From positions 39,914-103,913 of the forward strand of contig CAYUIE010000013.1 in NCBI GenBank assembly GCA_964444665.1: a DNA stretch of 64,000 bases. The letters are read 5' to 3'. A model generated the notes under the pieces. It was not told where the DNA came from and made no database searches. It was given only the letters and a program-made list of their open reading frames with translations. This DNA comes from CAYZTY01 sp964444665. Its GTDB lineage: Bacteria; Planctomycetota; Phycisphaerae; Sedimentisphaerales; CAYZTY01. The position numbers were made by a program, and so were the translations under genes. Positions 1-8,235 of the stretch are shown here, one piece after another. Every line of letters starts with the position of its first letter. The first letter of the stretch is position 1.

Positions 1-267
1 CAAAACGCGTTCGCGTTCCTGAAGGAAGCCAAAGAAAGGATTGACTCCAACGGAAAGGCCATATTCGATGGCGCGATTGGGAGCTTAGAAATTGTTACCC
101 GCGAGTTTGGCAAATTGCAGCAGCTTTTCAAATTCAATCCGCAGGATTTTGAGAGAGAAATTACGGACAAGCAGCTCATTAACGGGGCTTCGCAATCACT
201 TCAAAAAGCCCGCGATGCGGAGGCTAAGGCCTTAGCGGAATTTGAAGGTATTGTGGCTGCATTGTGA
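1..267 (+). CDS. C-terminal end of an unrecognised protein (5' truncated by the window edge)
   Basis: An open frame runs from the first base to a TGA at 265-267, giving the last 88 residues of a protein whose start lies outside the window. The visible part is charged and looks mostly helical, with an Ala/Glu/Lys-rich end (ARDAEAKALAEFEGIVAAL). I recognise no domain. It has the regular codon use of its neighbours and no internal stop, which supports real coding. The following 246 bases up to the next gene show nothing that I can assign. Confidence 0.6.
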   Translation, partial: QNAFAFLKEAKERIDSNGKAIFDGAIGSLEIVTREFGKLQQLFKFNPQDFEREITDKQLINGASQSLQKARDAEAKALAEFEGIVAAL

Positions 268-513
268 AAAGACGCCGGGGGCGGGTCTTTGTGCAGTTGC
301 CGAGTGAAAAGTAGAATCTCTTTGTTTTTTCTCTTCGCAAGTTACTATTGCAGTGCCTCAAGCAGGCGTTTTTCTTAATCATAAAGTGCATCCCGGGGGA
401 TAAGTTTAGCCTTAAGACAAATATCAGGCCTTACTTTATTTTTAAAAGGAGTTACCTTAAATTTTGGACGATTTATAGAGAAAAGTACAGGGGTAGTTTG
501 AGTAAAAAGGATT

Positions 514-2238
514 ATGCGAATGCGCAAGAAACTCATTTTAGTAATTTTATTTACGGGCCTTATTCCGGTTGCTTCCGTTGCTTATCTTTTTTCTATTGAG
601 CCGTTGGAAGATAAGATAACACAAAAGATTCCAAATGAAAGGCCCGGGGAGAAGCAATATTGTTTTGATTTTGCCGGGGCGCTTCCTTTTGAGCTGGTAA
701 ACAGAATAAATAGAGAAGGCGCCGGCCTGCGTAATGCCTTTGATATCGATTTTGTTGTGGTCATTGTTCCTTCTTTGCAGGGGGACGATGTCGTTGCATA
801 CTCGGCAGATTTATTTTCCGACTGGAAAATTGGAAAAAGCACGCAGGGCAAAAAGGGAATCCTTATACTTATCTCGATGGCCGATGAGCGGATTAAAATC
901 GAAGTTGGTTATGACCTGGAGCACATTTATACGGATTTGTATATCGGGCAGGTCGAGCGCGAGATGCTCGGTGAATTTTTGGAACAGGCGGACTGGGAAA
1001 GGGGCTTTTTGGCCACGATGGAGAATTTCGTGGAAAGAACTTACCGGATGTACAAGAAGGGTGATGATACGAGGGAAGTTTTCGAAAGAATAGAAGAAGA
1101 TTATTATTCGGGCGGCGCGGGCGCGACCACGAGGTTTGATTTTGGAGGGGCCTTAAAAAAACCATTGCCTCAGACCAGTCAAGAGCTGAAAGAATATTTC
1201 GGCGCACAACCAACACCCCAGCAGGCCCATCAAAGATATATGGAATTTAACGCAAGAAATATGAGCGACTACACGGTTGATTTATTTTCCGAAGATTCAC
1301 AAATATTTTTCAGTCATTGGAGGACGAGTTCGGGTCAACGGCGCTCGGAGGCGCAGGCTGAAGACGGGCTTGCGCGTACTGTCAAACAAAAAGGCAGGTT
1401 TGCGGTTGTGATGTCTGGGTCCGAAACAAGTATTAATGATTTTATCTGCCAGTGTCCGTATTTCTTTGTCCGTACTGGAAAGGGCTGGCAGATTGATATT
1501 AATGCGATGGGCAGAAGCTTGATAATGGGCGGGCCTACGTGGCATTTTCTAAGTATGGGCCATCCATATATGTTCGCCTTCGAGGATTATGTTATAAAAA
1601 CAAACCGCTACTATCCCCTGGACGGCCAGAAGGCGTTTCTGGGCCTGACCTATTCACTATGGGATAAAGGCCAAGGCGGATTTAAGATTACCCCTGAATG
1701 GAACAGCCCGGCCAAAAAGGCGGGTATAAAAGATAAGGATATTTTAATCTCTATCGATGGAATAAAAATAACCGAGCCTTATCAGGATTGGGAAATGATG
1801 GGGAATTACAATCCCGGGGATGTTGTGGAAGTGGCGGTGAAAAGAAACGGCAAAAAAAAGAAGATAAGAGTTAAATTGGAAGAACCTCGGTCCTATACGG
1901 ACCAGTTCCCTTATAAAAGAAGGGAAGGAGAATCCTGGATAGGGCTGTATCTGGGATATTCACAGCCTTACGAGCGAAAGATTGAAGATGTGCAGCTTTC
2001 TGTTTTATATGTTGTCGAAAACAGCCCCGCGGAGAAGGCCGGTTTTAAGGCGCGTGATTTAATTTATTATGTTCCCGGCTCAAGAGACCGGCACGTGGGG
2101 ATTTTTGATTATAACCAGCTTTTAAAACGCCACAAACCCAGCGACAGAGTGAAATTTAAAGTACTGCGAGACCTGAAAGAGCGTAAGAAAATTATTGTAG
2201 AAATCGGAAGCTACTCGCAAGACAAAGAAGGATTCTAA
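514..2238 (+). CDS. Membrane-anchored TPM-domain protein with two C-terminal PDZ domains
   Basis: The 574-residue protein begins with a positively charged end and one hydrophobic segment (about residues 5-25), so it is probably exported or anchored facing the periplasm. Residues about 48-180 match the TPM domain (YgcG/PsbP-like family), recognisable from CFDFAGALP, the AYSADLFSDWKIGK stretch and the GILILISMADERIKIEVG strand pair. A region of unclear fold follows (about 200-365). Two PDZ domains come next (about 370-455 and 475-560), each with the substrate-binding type start GLTYSLWDKGQ / GLYLGYSQP and the N/SPAxKAG motif. TPM domains are usually found alone or with membrane helices, so coupling to two PDZ domains is unusual and suggests binding of exposed protein C-termini in envelope quality control. 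ATG codons at 514 and 520 are both possible; AAGG at 507-510 fits 520 better by spacing. Confidence 0.75.
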   Translation: MRMRKKLILVILFTGLIPVASVAYLFSIEPLEDKITQKIPNERPGEKQYCFDFAGALPFELVNRINREGAGLRNAFDIDFVVVIVPSLQGDDVVAYSADLFSDWKIGKSTQGKKGILILISMADERIKIEVGYDLEHIYTDLYIGQVEREMLGEFLEQADWERGFLATMENFVERTYRMYKKGDDTREVFERIEEDYYSGGAGATTRFDFGGALKKPLPQTSQELKEYFGAQPTPQQAHQRYMEFNARNMSDYTVDLFSEDSQIFFSHWRTSSGQRRSEAQAEDGLARTVKQKGRFAVVMSGSETSINDFICQCPYFFVRTGKGWQIDINAMGRSLIMGGPTWHFLSMGHPYMFAFEDYVIKTNRYYPLDGQKAFLGLTYSLWDKGQGGFKITPEWNSPAKKAGIKDKDILISIDGIKITEPYQDWEMMGNYNPGDVVEVAVKRNGKKKKIRVKLEEPRSYTDQFPYKRREGESWIGLYLGYSQPYERKIEDVQLSVLYVVENSPAEKAGFKARDLIYYVPGSRDRHVGIFDYNQLLKRHKPSDRVKFKVLRDLKERKKIIVEIGSYSQDKEGF

Positions 2239-2266
2239 TTGCCGGTTATATCAGAACGATGCTCAC

Positions 2267-2629
2267 TTAAGACATTAACAATCCGAGAGCCATTATTCCT
2301 AAGACCACGATGATGACCGCTAAGTTAAAGACAAGACCCAAAATCGAGAATATTTTTTTGCGCTTTTTCTGAATCAGCCCGGCAACTCCAAGTCCTATGC
2401 CTACTAAACATAAGCCAAATCCCAAAAATAACAACAAGCCAAGCACTACTGCTATTGTAGATTTTTCATCCATCCCTCCTGGAGATGTTGCTTCAACCAT
2501 GCCTGCAATGAACACAAGGAAAAAATCGAAAATTCCCACAAATAGTGACATTACAAAGGATGCGATTCCGAGGCCTGAATGTTTGAGCGGCGTATAGGCT
2601 TCCTGATATACATTTTCCTCATCAGCCAT
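2267..2629 (-). CDS. Small integral membrane protein (DUF4190-like)
   Basis: The 120-residue protein has three hydrophobic segments (about 20-45, 60-85 and 92-118) separated by short polar loops, including a basic QKKRKK turn just before the last helix. The arrangement, together with the short polar N-terminus ending in PLKHSGLGIASFVMSL, is typical of DUF4190/DUF4870-like small membrane proteins. Its function is unknown. The ATG at 2629 is preceded by an AAGGAAG Shine-Dalgarno sequence on the minus strand. It is convergent with the TPM/PDZ gene, 28 bases away. Confidence 0.65.
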   Translation of the reverse strand: MADEENVYQEAYTPLKHSGLGIASFVMSLFVGIFDFFLVFIAGMVEATSPGGMDEKSTIAVVLGLLLFLGFGLCLVGIGLGVAGLIQKKRKKIFSILGLVFNLAVIIVVLGIMALGLLMS

Positions 2630-2872
2630 AATTATCTTCCTTAATTTATGCTCTTTGAAAGTGTTTTCATTTTACTCAAGTGTATATCGCCCAACCAGCC
2701 ATTCCCAGTTCCTATTATTCTATCGGCAATACCCTAACTAAACTTTTCTAATACGTCAAGAATCTTGGTTATATTAATAGATGGTGATTGCTCGAGACTC
2801 GATTTTTGTGTAAAGGATGCCGTAATTTGTCGTGGGATTGTGAAATATTAAAAATTGGTAACGGTGTTTTTT

Positions 2873-3202
2873 GGGGATTAATAATAAATCCCGCCAGCCC
2901 GGCGGTGTTCGGCTTTTTGCGCCCGGTCGTTCTGCTTCCCCGGAGTTTAACTCCAACTCTGGGCTTAAGCCGATTTTGCTGCATGAAGTTGCGCATATCA
3001 GCCGTGGTCTAAGCAGTATGAAGAACAAATAGAACAATGGGGTAAGCAGTTTGGCAAGAGAATCGAAGAGCAAATAGGGCGGTGGTCGGAAAAATTTGAG
3101 AAGCAAATGAAGGGCTTCGAAGACCAGATGGAGGATTTAGATGAGCAACTCGATTATGAGCAGTTAAGAATTAGACAAAGAAAGTTAGCATACCGAGATT
3201 GA
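2873..3202 (+). pseudogene. Decayed M56 (BlaR1/MecR1-type) metallopeptidase gene remnant
   Basis: Three pieces in three different plus frames add up to a broken M56 peptidase. In frame 1 (from about 2873) is the family signature SPAVFGFLRPVVLLPRSL. In frame 3 at 2967-3020 is KPILLHEVAHISRG, which contains the zinc-binding HExxH motif (HEVAH, 2982-2996). In frame 2 from 3005 to the TGA at 3200-3202 is a highly charged helical tail (WGKQFGKRIEEQIGRW and onward) of the kind that follows the peptidase domain in planctomycete homologues. At least two frameshifts and a loss of sequence between the first two pieces make an active product impossible. No BlaI-type repressor gene is visible next to it. 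Confidence 0.6.
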
Positions 3203-3426
3203 AACTGAAGCAGCCTTTTTAAAAGAGTATTTTGATTCAATGTTTCGTACTTAATCCTGAGCCTTCATAAGGCCTTTTCTGCGGGGGTGGAATTGGCACA
3301 TTATGAGCGCGTCCGGTAAAAATAGGCTGTTTTTTTAGCTGCTTTTCCTTTTTTATATTTGACAAGTATTTATTGGAAAGCGGGTTATGTTAAAAAAAAA
3401 GTCTTTATTTTTCGGCGATTTTTTGT

Positions 3427-3456
3427 TATAATATGCGGGTAATTTTGGCGAGGAGG
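3427..3456 (+). promoter_or_regulatory. -10 box and Shine-Dalgarno of the beta-helix gene
   Basis: A perfect TATAAT lies at 3427-3432 in AT-rich DNA, with only a weak -35 candidate about 17-19 bases upstream. A strong AGGAGG at 3451-3456 precedes the TTG at 3465 by eight bases. This supports TTG as the initiation codon of the beta-helix gene and places a housekeeping-type promoter immediately upstream, although a TATAAT inside a poly-T/A region could be coincidental. Confidence 0.45.
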
Positions 3457-3464
3457 GCCTTAAC

Positions 3465-6143
3465 TTGAAAAAATCGCTTATCGCGATATCGCTATTAGTC
3501 TGTTCACAGCTCTGGGCTGGTAACCTGTATGTAGGTGGTGGGGATTATAGTACCATCCAGTCGGCGATTAACGACGCCAATGACGGTGATTTAGTCATCG
3601 TTAGCCCGGATGTATATTACGAGAACATCAATTTCCTCGGCAAATCAATCACCGTAACTTCAACCGACCCGAACGACCCCAATATTGTCTCGAGCACGAT
3701 TATCGACGGCAACGAGCCGGCCGATTCTAATAAAGCCTCGGTCGTAACTTTCGAGAACGGCGAGGATAATAATTCAATACTGAGTGGTTTCACAATCACA
3801 GGCGGTAAGGGTTCCTGGATTCTGGTCGGCTGGTGGAATCCCGGCGGGCCGAATTTCACCACATACTGGAATCGCTGCGGCGGCGGCGTTCTTTGCAGGA
3901 ATATGTCTGAGCCGACAGTCACAAAAAATATCTTTGTTGAAAATTTGGCTGGTCAGGGTGGTGGTATCTATATCTATGGCAATCCCGTCGGCTATCCTGT
4001 CGTTGTCGTAAGCCCCGTTATCACCGAAAACATTTTTATTAGCAATCACGCCACCGGGGAACATGGCTATCTTCCGCCTAATAGTGATTACCCGGTTAAT
4101 AACCACGGGGATGGAGGCGCTATCGTTGCCTTCCAAGGCTGCGATGCGGTTATAAAAGATAATCTTATTCAAAACAACATTGCCCAGATGTATGGCGGGG
4201 GTATTCATCTCCGGCAATGGTCCGACGGTCAGATAGAAAACAATCACATAATCGGCAACCATTCAATGCTTGGCGCAGGGGTGCATGTAACTTATAGATC
4301 GAGCCCTTGTATTAGGGCCAACAGGATTAAGCAGAATATCGCAGGGAATTTTGGTGGTGGAGGAATCTACGTTTTTTATCTATCTGAGCCTACTATAGAG
4401 CGTAATGTAATCATGGGCAATACTTCTCCCAATGGTGCCGGAATTGCCGTGTATTCTTCGAGTGACCCTCTGATTCGCAATAATCTCATTTTCAAAAATA
4501 AGAGTGGGGCGGGAATAAAGGTAAAAGGCACCTGTGAACCGCACATTATACATAACACCATTTCGGGGAATTCGGCCCAGAGTTACAGCGGCGGAATATG
4601 CTGTACGGAAAACGCCGCTCCCGTAATCGAGAATAACATAATAACCAACAGCGGCAGTGGCTATGGCATTCACGTTGATGATATAAGCTTTCCTGAAATA
4701 AAGTACAATAACACGTGGAATAACGGTGCGGGAAATTACGGGCCTGGCATCGAGGACCAAACAGGAATTAATGGAAACGTATCCGTCTCGCCATATTTCG
4801 TCGAGCCGGATAGTAATGACTTCCGTCTGAACTTCAACAGCAGGTGCATAAACGTCGGTGACCCTAATTTCGATGGGCCCGCAACAGTAGATTTCGATGG
4901 CGAGCCGAGAAAAATGGGGCCACAGATTGATATCGGGGCCGATGAGGCTTGGCATGTGTGGAATATATCCTCTGAAAGTTTCTACGATGGCATACAGGCC
5001 GCGATTGACGACGCAAACGACCTCGATACTATAATTGTTATACCGGGCAGATATTATGAAAACATAAACTTTAACGGCAAGAACGTTACGGTAACGTCGA
5101 TAGACCCCAATGACTGGAATATAGTTGAACAAACTATCATCGATGGAAACAACCTCGATTCAGTAGTGATATTTGAGTCCGGCGAAGACGCAAATTGTGT
5201 GCTGGCCGGCTTCACAATCACCAACGGCCTTGCAACATCATCAGATTTCGGCGGCGGTATACGTGTACGACACTATACGGACTCTAATGCTGTATTACAT
5301 CCTGCGGGTCCGGTTATCCGAAATAACCTGATTACTTATAACATAGCTGAGAAGGGTGGGGGCATTTCTATGTATCATTCCACAGCACGTGTGTTGGGCA
5401 ACAGGATTGTTAACAATCACACGACCGAAGTCGGCCAGGGTGGTGGAGTGATAATTGTAGACTGTTTTGAGGAGCCCAATGCAATCATCGCAAACAATAT
5501 AATAGTTGGCAACTCTGCACTATATGGCGGCGGCGTAAGGATAATGAATTCCGACGTACAGATAGTCAACAATACAGTAGCTTATAATCGCGGCAGTTGG
5601 GCCGGGATGGGTATTTACGGTGAGGCCACTGCTGTTGTAAATTGCATCCTGTGGGGTAATGGGGATGATTTATACCAGTGTACCGCGACATATTGCTGTA
5701 TCGAGGATGCCGATGCAGGCGAAGGGAACATAGCTGACGAACCCAACTTTATCAATCCGGGATACTGGGACGATTCCAATACCCCCGGCCAGTTGGATGA
5801 TGATTACTTTGTTTTCGGAAATTATCATCTCCTGCCGGGCTCAGCCTGTATTGATGCTGGAGACAGTAACGCGGTTCCTGAAATATTAACTACCGATATG
5901 GATGACGAACAAAGGCTTTTCGCGCAGGCAGTGGATATAGGTCCGGATGAAGTCCTCACAAATTTGGCAGATTTCAATTTCGACGGCATCGTGGATTATC
6001 TGGATGCGGAAGTACTGTTCAACGAATGGCTCACCGGCGGAAGCTCGTTGCAAAGCGATTTACATCAGGATGAATTCATTGACCTGGCTGATTATGCTGA
6101 ATTAGCAAGCCAGTGGCTGTGGGAAACCGGTTGGCATCAGTAA
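3465..6143 (+). CDS. Secreted right-handed parallel beta-helix protein with C-terminal dockerin-like repeats
   Basis: The 892-residue product has a signal peptide (residues 1-19, MKKSLIAISLLVCSQLWAG). Two homologous beta-helix domains follow, each opening with the same motif (YSTIQSAINDANDGD near residue 28 and FYDGIQAAIDDANDLD near residue 506) and continuing with NNI/NNL ladder turns typical of pectate-lyase-like folds. The last 55 residues carry two calcium-binding dockerin-type half-repeats (DFNFDGIVDYLDAEVLFNEWL and the DEFIDLADYAELASQWL half). The fold suggests polysaccharide binding or cleavage outside the cell, but no catalytic residues of a particular lyase family can be recognised. 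It starts with TTG, supported by the AGGAGG at 3451-3456. Confidence 0.85.
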   Translation: MKKSLIAISLLVCSQLWAGNLYVGGGDYSTIQSAINDANDGDLVIVSPDVYYENINFLGKSITVTSTDPNDPNIVSSTIIDGNEPADSNKASVVTFENGEDNNSILSGFTITGGKGSWILVGWWNPGGPNFTTYWNRCGGGVLCRNMSEPTVTKNIFVENLAGQGGGIYIYGNPVGYPVVVVSPVITENIFISNHATGEHGYLPPNSDYPVNNHGDGGAIVAFQGCDAVIKDNLIQNNIAQMYGGGIHLRQWSDGQIENNHIIGNHSMLGAGVHVTYRSSPCIRANRIKQNIAGNFGGGGIYVFYLSEPTIERNVIMGNTSPNGAGIAVYSSSDPLIRNNLIFKNKSGAGIKVKGTCEPHIIHNTISGNSAQSYSGGICCTENAAPVIENNIITNSGSGYGIHVDDISFPEIKYNNTWNNGAGNYGPGIEDQTGINGNVSVSPYFVEPDSNDFRLNFNSRCINVGDPNFDGPATVDFDGEPRKMGPQIDIGADEAWHVWNISSESFYDGIQAAIDDANDLDTIIVIPGRYYENINFNGKNVTVTSIDPNDWNIVEQTIIDGNNLDSVVIFESGEDANCVLAGFTITNGLATSSDFGGGIRVRHYTDSNAVLHPAGPVIRNNLITYNIAEKGGGISMYHSTARVLGNRIVNNHTTEVGQGGGVIIVDCFEEPNAIIANNIIVGNSALYGGGVRIMNSDVQIVNNTVAYNRGSWAGMGIYGEATAVVNCILWGNGDDLYQCTATYCCIEDADAGEGNIADEPNFINPGYWDDSNTPGQLDDDYFVFGNYHLLPGSACIDAGDSNAVPEILTTDMDDEQRLFAQAVDIGPDEVLTNLADFNFDGIVDYLDAEVLFNEWLTGGSSLQSDLHQDEFIDLADYAELASQWLWETGWHQ

Positions 6144-6213
6144 ATTGGCACAGGATAATTAAATCCGCTATATAAATAAAGCCTTTTGTAAGCAGACAGG
6201 TCAATATTATCAA

Positions 6214-6281
6214 GTCCGATAAGAAACTTTCAACAAAGTCCACCTTAGTATTGGACGATAGCTAAATTAGAGCAATTTGCT
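6214..6281 (+). promoter_or_regulatory. Hairpin-rich leader A upstream of pseudopilin 1
   Basis: Starting 151 bases before the pseudopilin start is GTCCGATAAG, then a perfect hairpin ACTTT-CAAC-AAAGT, then a CTTA(g)TAT/GGAC arm that can close back on GATAAG and GTCC (6214-6256). A second hairpin, AGCA-ATT-TGCT, follows at 6271-6281. The same architecture recurs at 6998-7064 with different loop sequences but intact stems. This suggests a structured mRNA leader, or an operator with dyad symmetry. It does not match any riboswitch class that I know. Confidence 0.45.
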
Positions 6282-6364
6282 TAATATGCCGGCAATCAAA
6301 TAAAGTATAAGGGCTAAAGGTAGCTATATAATATTAGGCTTGGTATGCTCTGTGGAGAAGAATA

Positions 6365-6820
6365 ATGAGAACCATTAGGGCATTTACTTTAGTTGAAGTA
6401 TTGATTGTTGTTGTGCTTCTTGGGATATTGGCGACAAATGTCATAACCACCTTTCGGTCATATGCCACAGAGGCCAATGCAACGGCATGTAAGGACGACC
6501 TTCGTGTTTTGCGTAGCACTATTGAACTTTATTCCGTAAAAAATGGAGATGTCCCACCTGGCTATACGAATAATGACCCAATGCAGCCGGTCAGTTCCGC
6601 AGTTTTATTACAGCAATTAGTTACAAATGAACACTATTTGTCAAACATCCCGAAAAATCTCTTTAATGAGTCGACAGACGTAACTATGCTTGGCAATTCA
6701 GACACATTTCCTGCTGATGCTCCCGGCGATACCGGCTGGATATATAAGCCGGCAACGAGAGAGATTCGACTCAACTGGCCTGGCACGGATAGCGTTGGGA
6801 CGCGATATTATGACTACTGA
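6365..6820 (+). CDS. Type II secretion/type IV pilus pseudopilin (copy 1)
   Basis: The 151-residue protein has a class III (prepilin) signal. The short basic leader MRTIRA is followed by FTLVEVLIVVVLLGILAT, with Glu at position 5 of the mature chain as required for pilin assembly. The residue before the cleavage site is Ala rather than the usual Gly. The soluble part has a GspG-like size and ends in a block (DTGWIYKPATREIRLNWPG, then YYDY) shared with the next gene. The product should sit in the inner membrane and be built into a pseudopilus or pilus. ATG at 6365 is preceded by GGAG (6354-6357). No assembly ATPase, secretin or prepilin peptidase is encoded nearby, so it depends on machinery elsewhere. 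Confidence 0.85.
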   Translation: MRTIRAFTLVEVLIVVVLLGILATNVITTFRSYATEANATACKDDLRVLRSTIELYSVKNGDVPPGYTNNDPMQPVSSAVLLQQLVTNEHYLSNIPKNLFNESTDVTMLGNSDTFPADAPGDTGWIYKPATREIRLNWPGTDSVGTRYYDY

Positions 6821-6997
6821 TTTTCGAGTTGGATTTCATTGGAAATGGGGAGTGAAACGGCCTTGTCTTCGCAAAAACTGAGATAATTAACCGTTTAATG
6901 TTTGCCGGACCGGTCGAAACTTTAGCTCCGATATAATGATTTGGCCTGCAATTTTGAGCATGACCCATTGTCGGCATCCCACATCAATTATTGTTTT

Positions 6998-7064
6998 GTC
7001 CGATAAGAAACTTTAAGCAAAGTCCGCCTTTATCTTGGACGATAGTTAATTAGAGCAGCTTGCT
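6998..7064 (+). promoter_or_regulatory. Hairpin-rich leader B upstream of pseudopilin 2
   Basis: This is the second copy of the leader seen at 6214-6281, starting 150 bases before its gene. It has GTCCGATAAG, hairpin ACTTT-AAGC-AAAGT, closing arm TTTATC..GGAC (ends 7040), and hairpin AGCA-GCT-TGCT (7054-7064). Loops differ from copy A (CAAC to AAGC, ATT to GCT) while stems are kept, which is what selection on structure predicts. The rest of the 327-base gap between the two pilin genes holds nothing else that I can name. Confidence 0.45.
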
Positions 7065-7147
7065 GAATATACCCCGAAATCAATCAAGAATATGGGCAAA
7101 TGGAAAGTTGAAGGTATTTTTTGTCTCCCCAGTGGGGATGAGAAGTA

Positions 7148-7603
7148 ATGAAAGCCAAAAAGGCATTTTCATTAATCGAGTTGATTATAGTAGTGGCAAT
7201 TCTCGGAATATTGGCGGCAGTTGTCGTGCCTGCCTTTCAATCACACGTTGCCGAAGCTAAAGAAGCTGCAGGTAAAGATAATCTGCGTATATTGCGAAAT
7301 GTCATTCAATTTTATGCTGCCCAGCATGGAGACATCCCTCCAGGTTACCAGGATGATGACCCAAGCGCACCGGCAAGCTTCATTGCCTTTTGGTTGCAAG
7401 TGGTAAAGGATGGAGCATACCTGCCGGAAGTGCCTGAGAATCCTTTCAATAGTTCAGGTGACATGACTGTTCTTGGCAATAGCGAGTCATTTCCTGCTCA
7501 AGCGCCTGGTGATACCGGCTGGATATATAAGCCGGCAACAAGAGAGATTCGATTGAACTGGCCCGGTACGGACACCCGAGGTGTACGATATTACGATTAT
7601 TGA
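7148..7603 (+). CDS. Type II secretion/type IV pilus pseudopilin (copy 2)
   Basis: This 151-residue paralogue of the preceding pseudopilin is identical in length. The leader MKAKKA precedes FSLIELIIVVAILGILAA, with Glu at mature position 5 and Ala at position -1. The soluble domain shares the GDIPPGY, FNSS and GDTGWIYKPATREIRLNWPG regions and the YYDY end with copy 1, while the middle diverges. Gene plus leader form a tandem duplication of about 0.8 kb. Its stop codon overlaps the end of the convergent lipoprotein gene by seven bases. Confidence 0.85.
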   Translation: MKAKKAFSLIELIIVVAILGILAAVVVPAFQSHVAEAKEAAGKDNLRILRNVIQFYAAQHGDIPPGYQDDDPSAPASFIAFWLQVVKDGAYLPEVPENPFNSSGDMTVLGNSESFPAQAPGDTGWIYKPATREIRLNWPGTDTRGVRYYDY

Positions 7604-8172
7604 TTTTTCTGTCGTACTTCGTTCTGGACTTTCGTAAAGGTAATAATTTTCGGCTTAATGGCATTGGGGTCGGGTTTTTTAGCTCCTTCGATTACTCCAT
7701 AACTGAGCCAGTTAACTCTCCATTGTTTCCCATTTTGTGAGATCGGTCCCTTGAGATAATCGGATGTGTTGCCGGCTATTTGGTAGTTAGGGAAGTTGAC
7801 ATAAAAACTTTCTAAAATAATCATCACGTCTAATTGACGTGTTGCCGGCGTATAGACGGCTTCACAGGGACCAAGAAAGTAAACAGCAATAACTTCTTTA
7901 CGCCATTGCTCACTGGCGCCTCCTTCGCTGACGTCTATATCCACACCGAGAAAATGTCTCAATGATGAGATAGTACCATCGGGCTCGAAACTGAACATCC
8001 ATTCTGCTTCGTCTGTTTTCCAGGTACCTACGAGAAAATCAGGGAAAGAATTACTTGATTCTTTTGTTTTAAGCGATTCGATTCCTGGGGGGAGCGTTTC
8101 CCTTCTCGGCTGACAGCCGCAGAAGCCAAACAGGAAGAACATAACTGCTGTGATTAACAATATTCGTTTCAC
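7597..8172 (-). CDS. Putative lipoprotein of unknown function
   Basis: The 191-residue product starts with a lipoprotein-type signal (MKRILLITAVMFFLFGFCGC; lipobox around FGFC/FCGC), so it should be lipidated and envelope-associated. The mature part begins with a Pro/Glu-rich linker followed by GTWKTDEAEWMFSFEPDGTI, a beta-rich pattern reminiscent of lipocalin-like or TIGR-type 'expected effect' domains, but I cannot assign a family. The start is GTG at 8172 with AAGGAG about 10 bases upstream. It is convergent with the second pseudopilin gene, overlapping by seven bases. Confidence 0.6.
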   Translation of the reverse strand: MKRILLITAVMFFLFGFCGCQPRRETLPPGIESLKTKESSNSFPDFLVGTWKTDEAEWMFSFEPDGTISSLRHFLGVDIDVSEGGASEQWRKEVIAVYFLGPCEAVYTPATRQLDVMIILESFYVNFPNYQIAGNTSDYLKGPISQNGKQWRVNWLSYGVIEGAKKPDPNAIKPKIITFTKVQNEVRQKNQ

Positions 8173-8235
8173 TTACTTAAACTCCTTAAGTTTTTGCATG
8201 TTTTTATTTTATAACCACTCATCGTGAAATACAAT

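Larger units (their letters stand above)
6214..7603 (+). repeat. Tandem duplication of leader plus pseudopilin gene
   Basis: Unit 1 spans about 6214-6820 and unit 2 about 6998-7603. Each has a leader (about 150 bases), a 456-base gene, the same protein length and a near-identical C-terminal coding block. Divergence in the middle of the genes and in the hairpin loops shows that this is not a recent duplication. Confidence 0.7.

Noticed and set aside
4380..5132. 250-residue frame antisense to the beta-helix gene
   Set aside because: Opposite a well-supported secreted protein with signal peptide and repeats; low-complexity composition and no domain or ribosome site.
6214..7064. c-di-GMP-I riboswitch upstream of the pilin genes
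   Set aside because: The hairpin leaders lack the conserved GGCAAA and GACGCAAAGCC stretches and the tetraloop-receptor arrangement.
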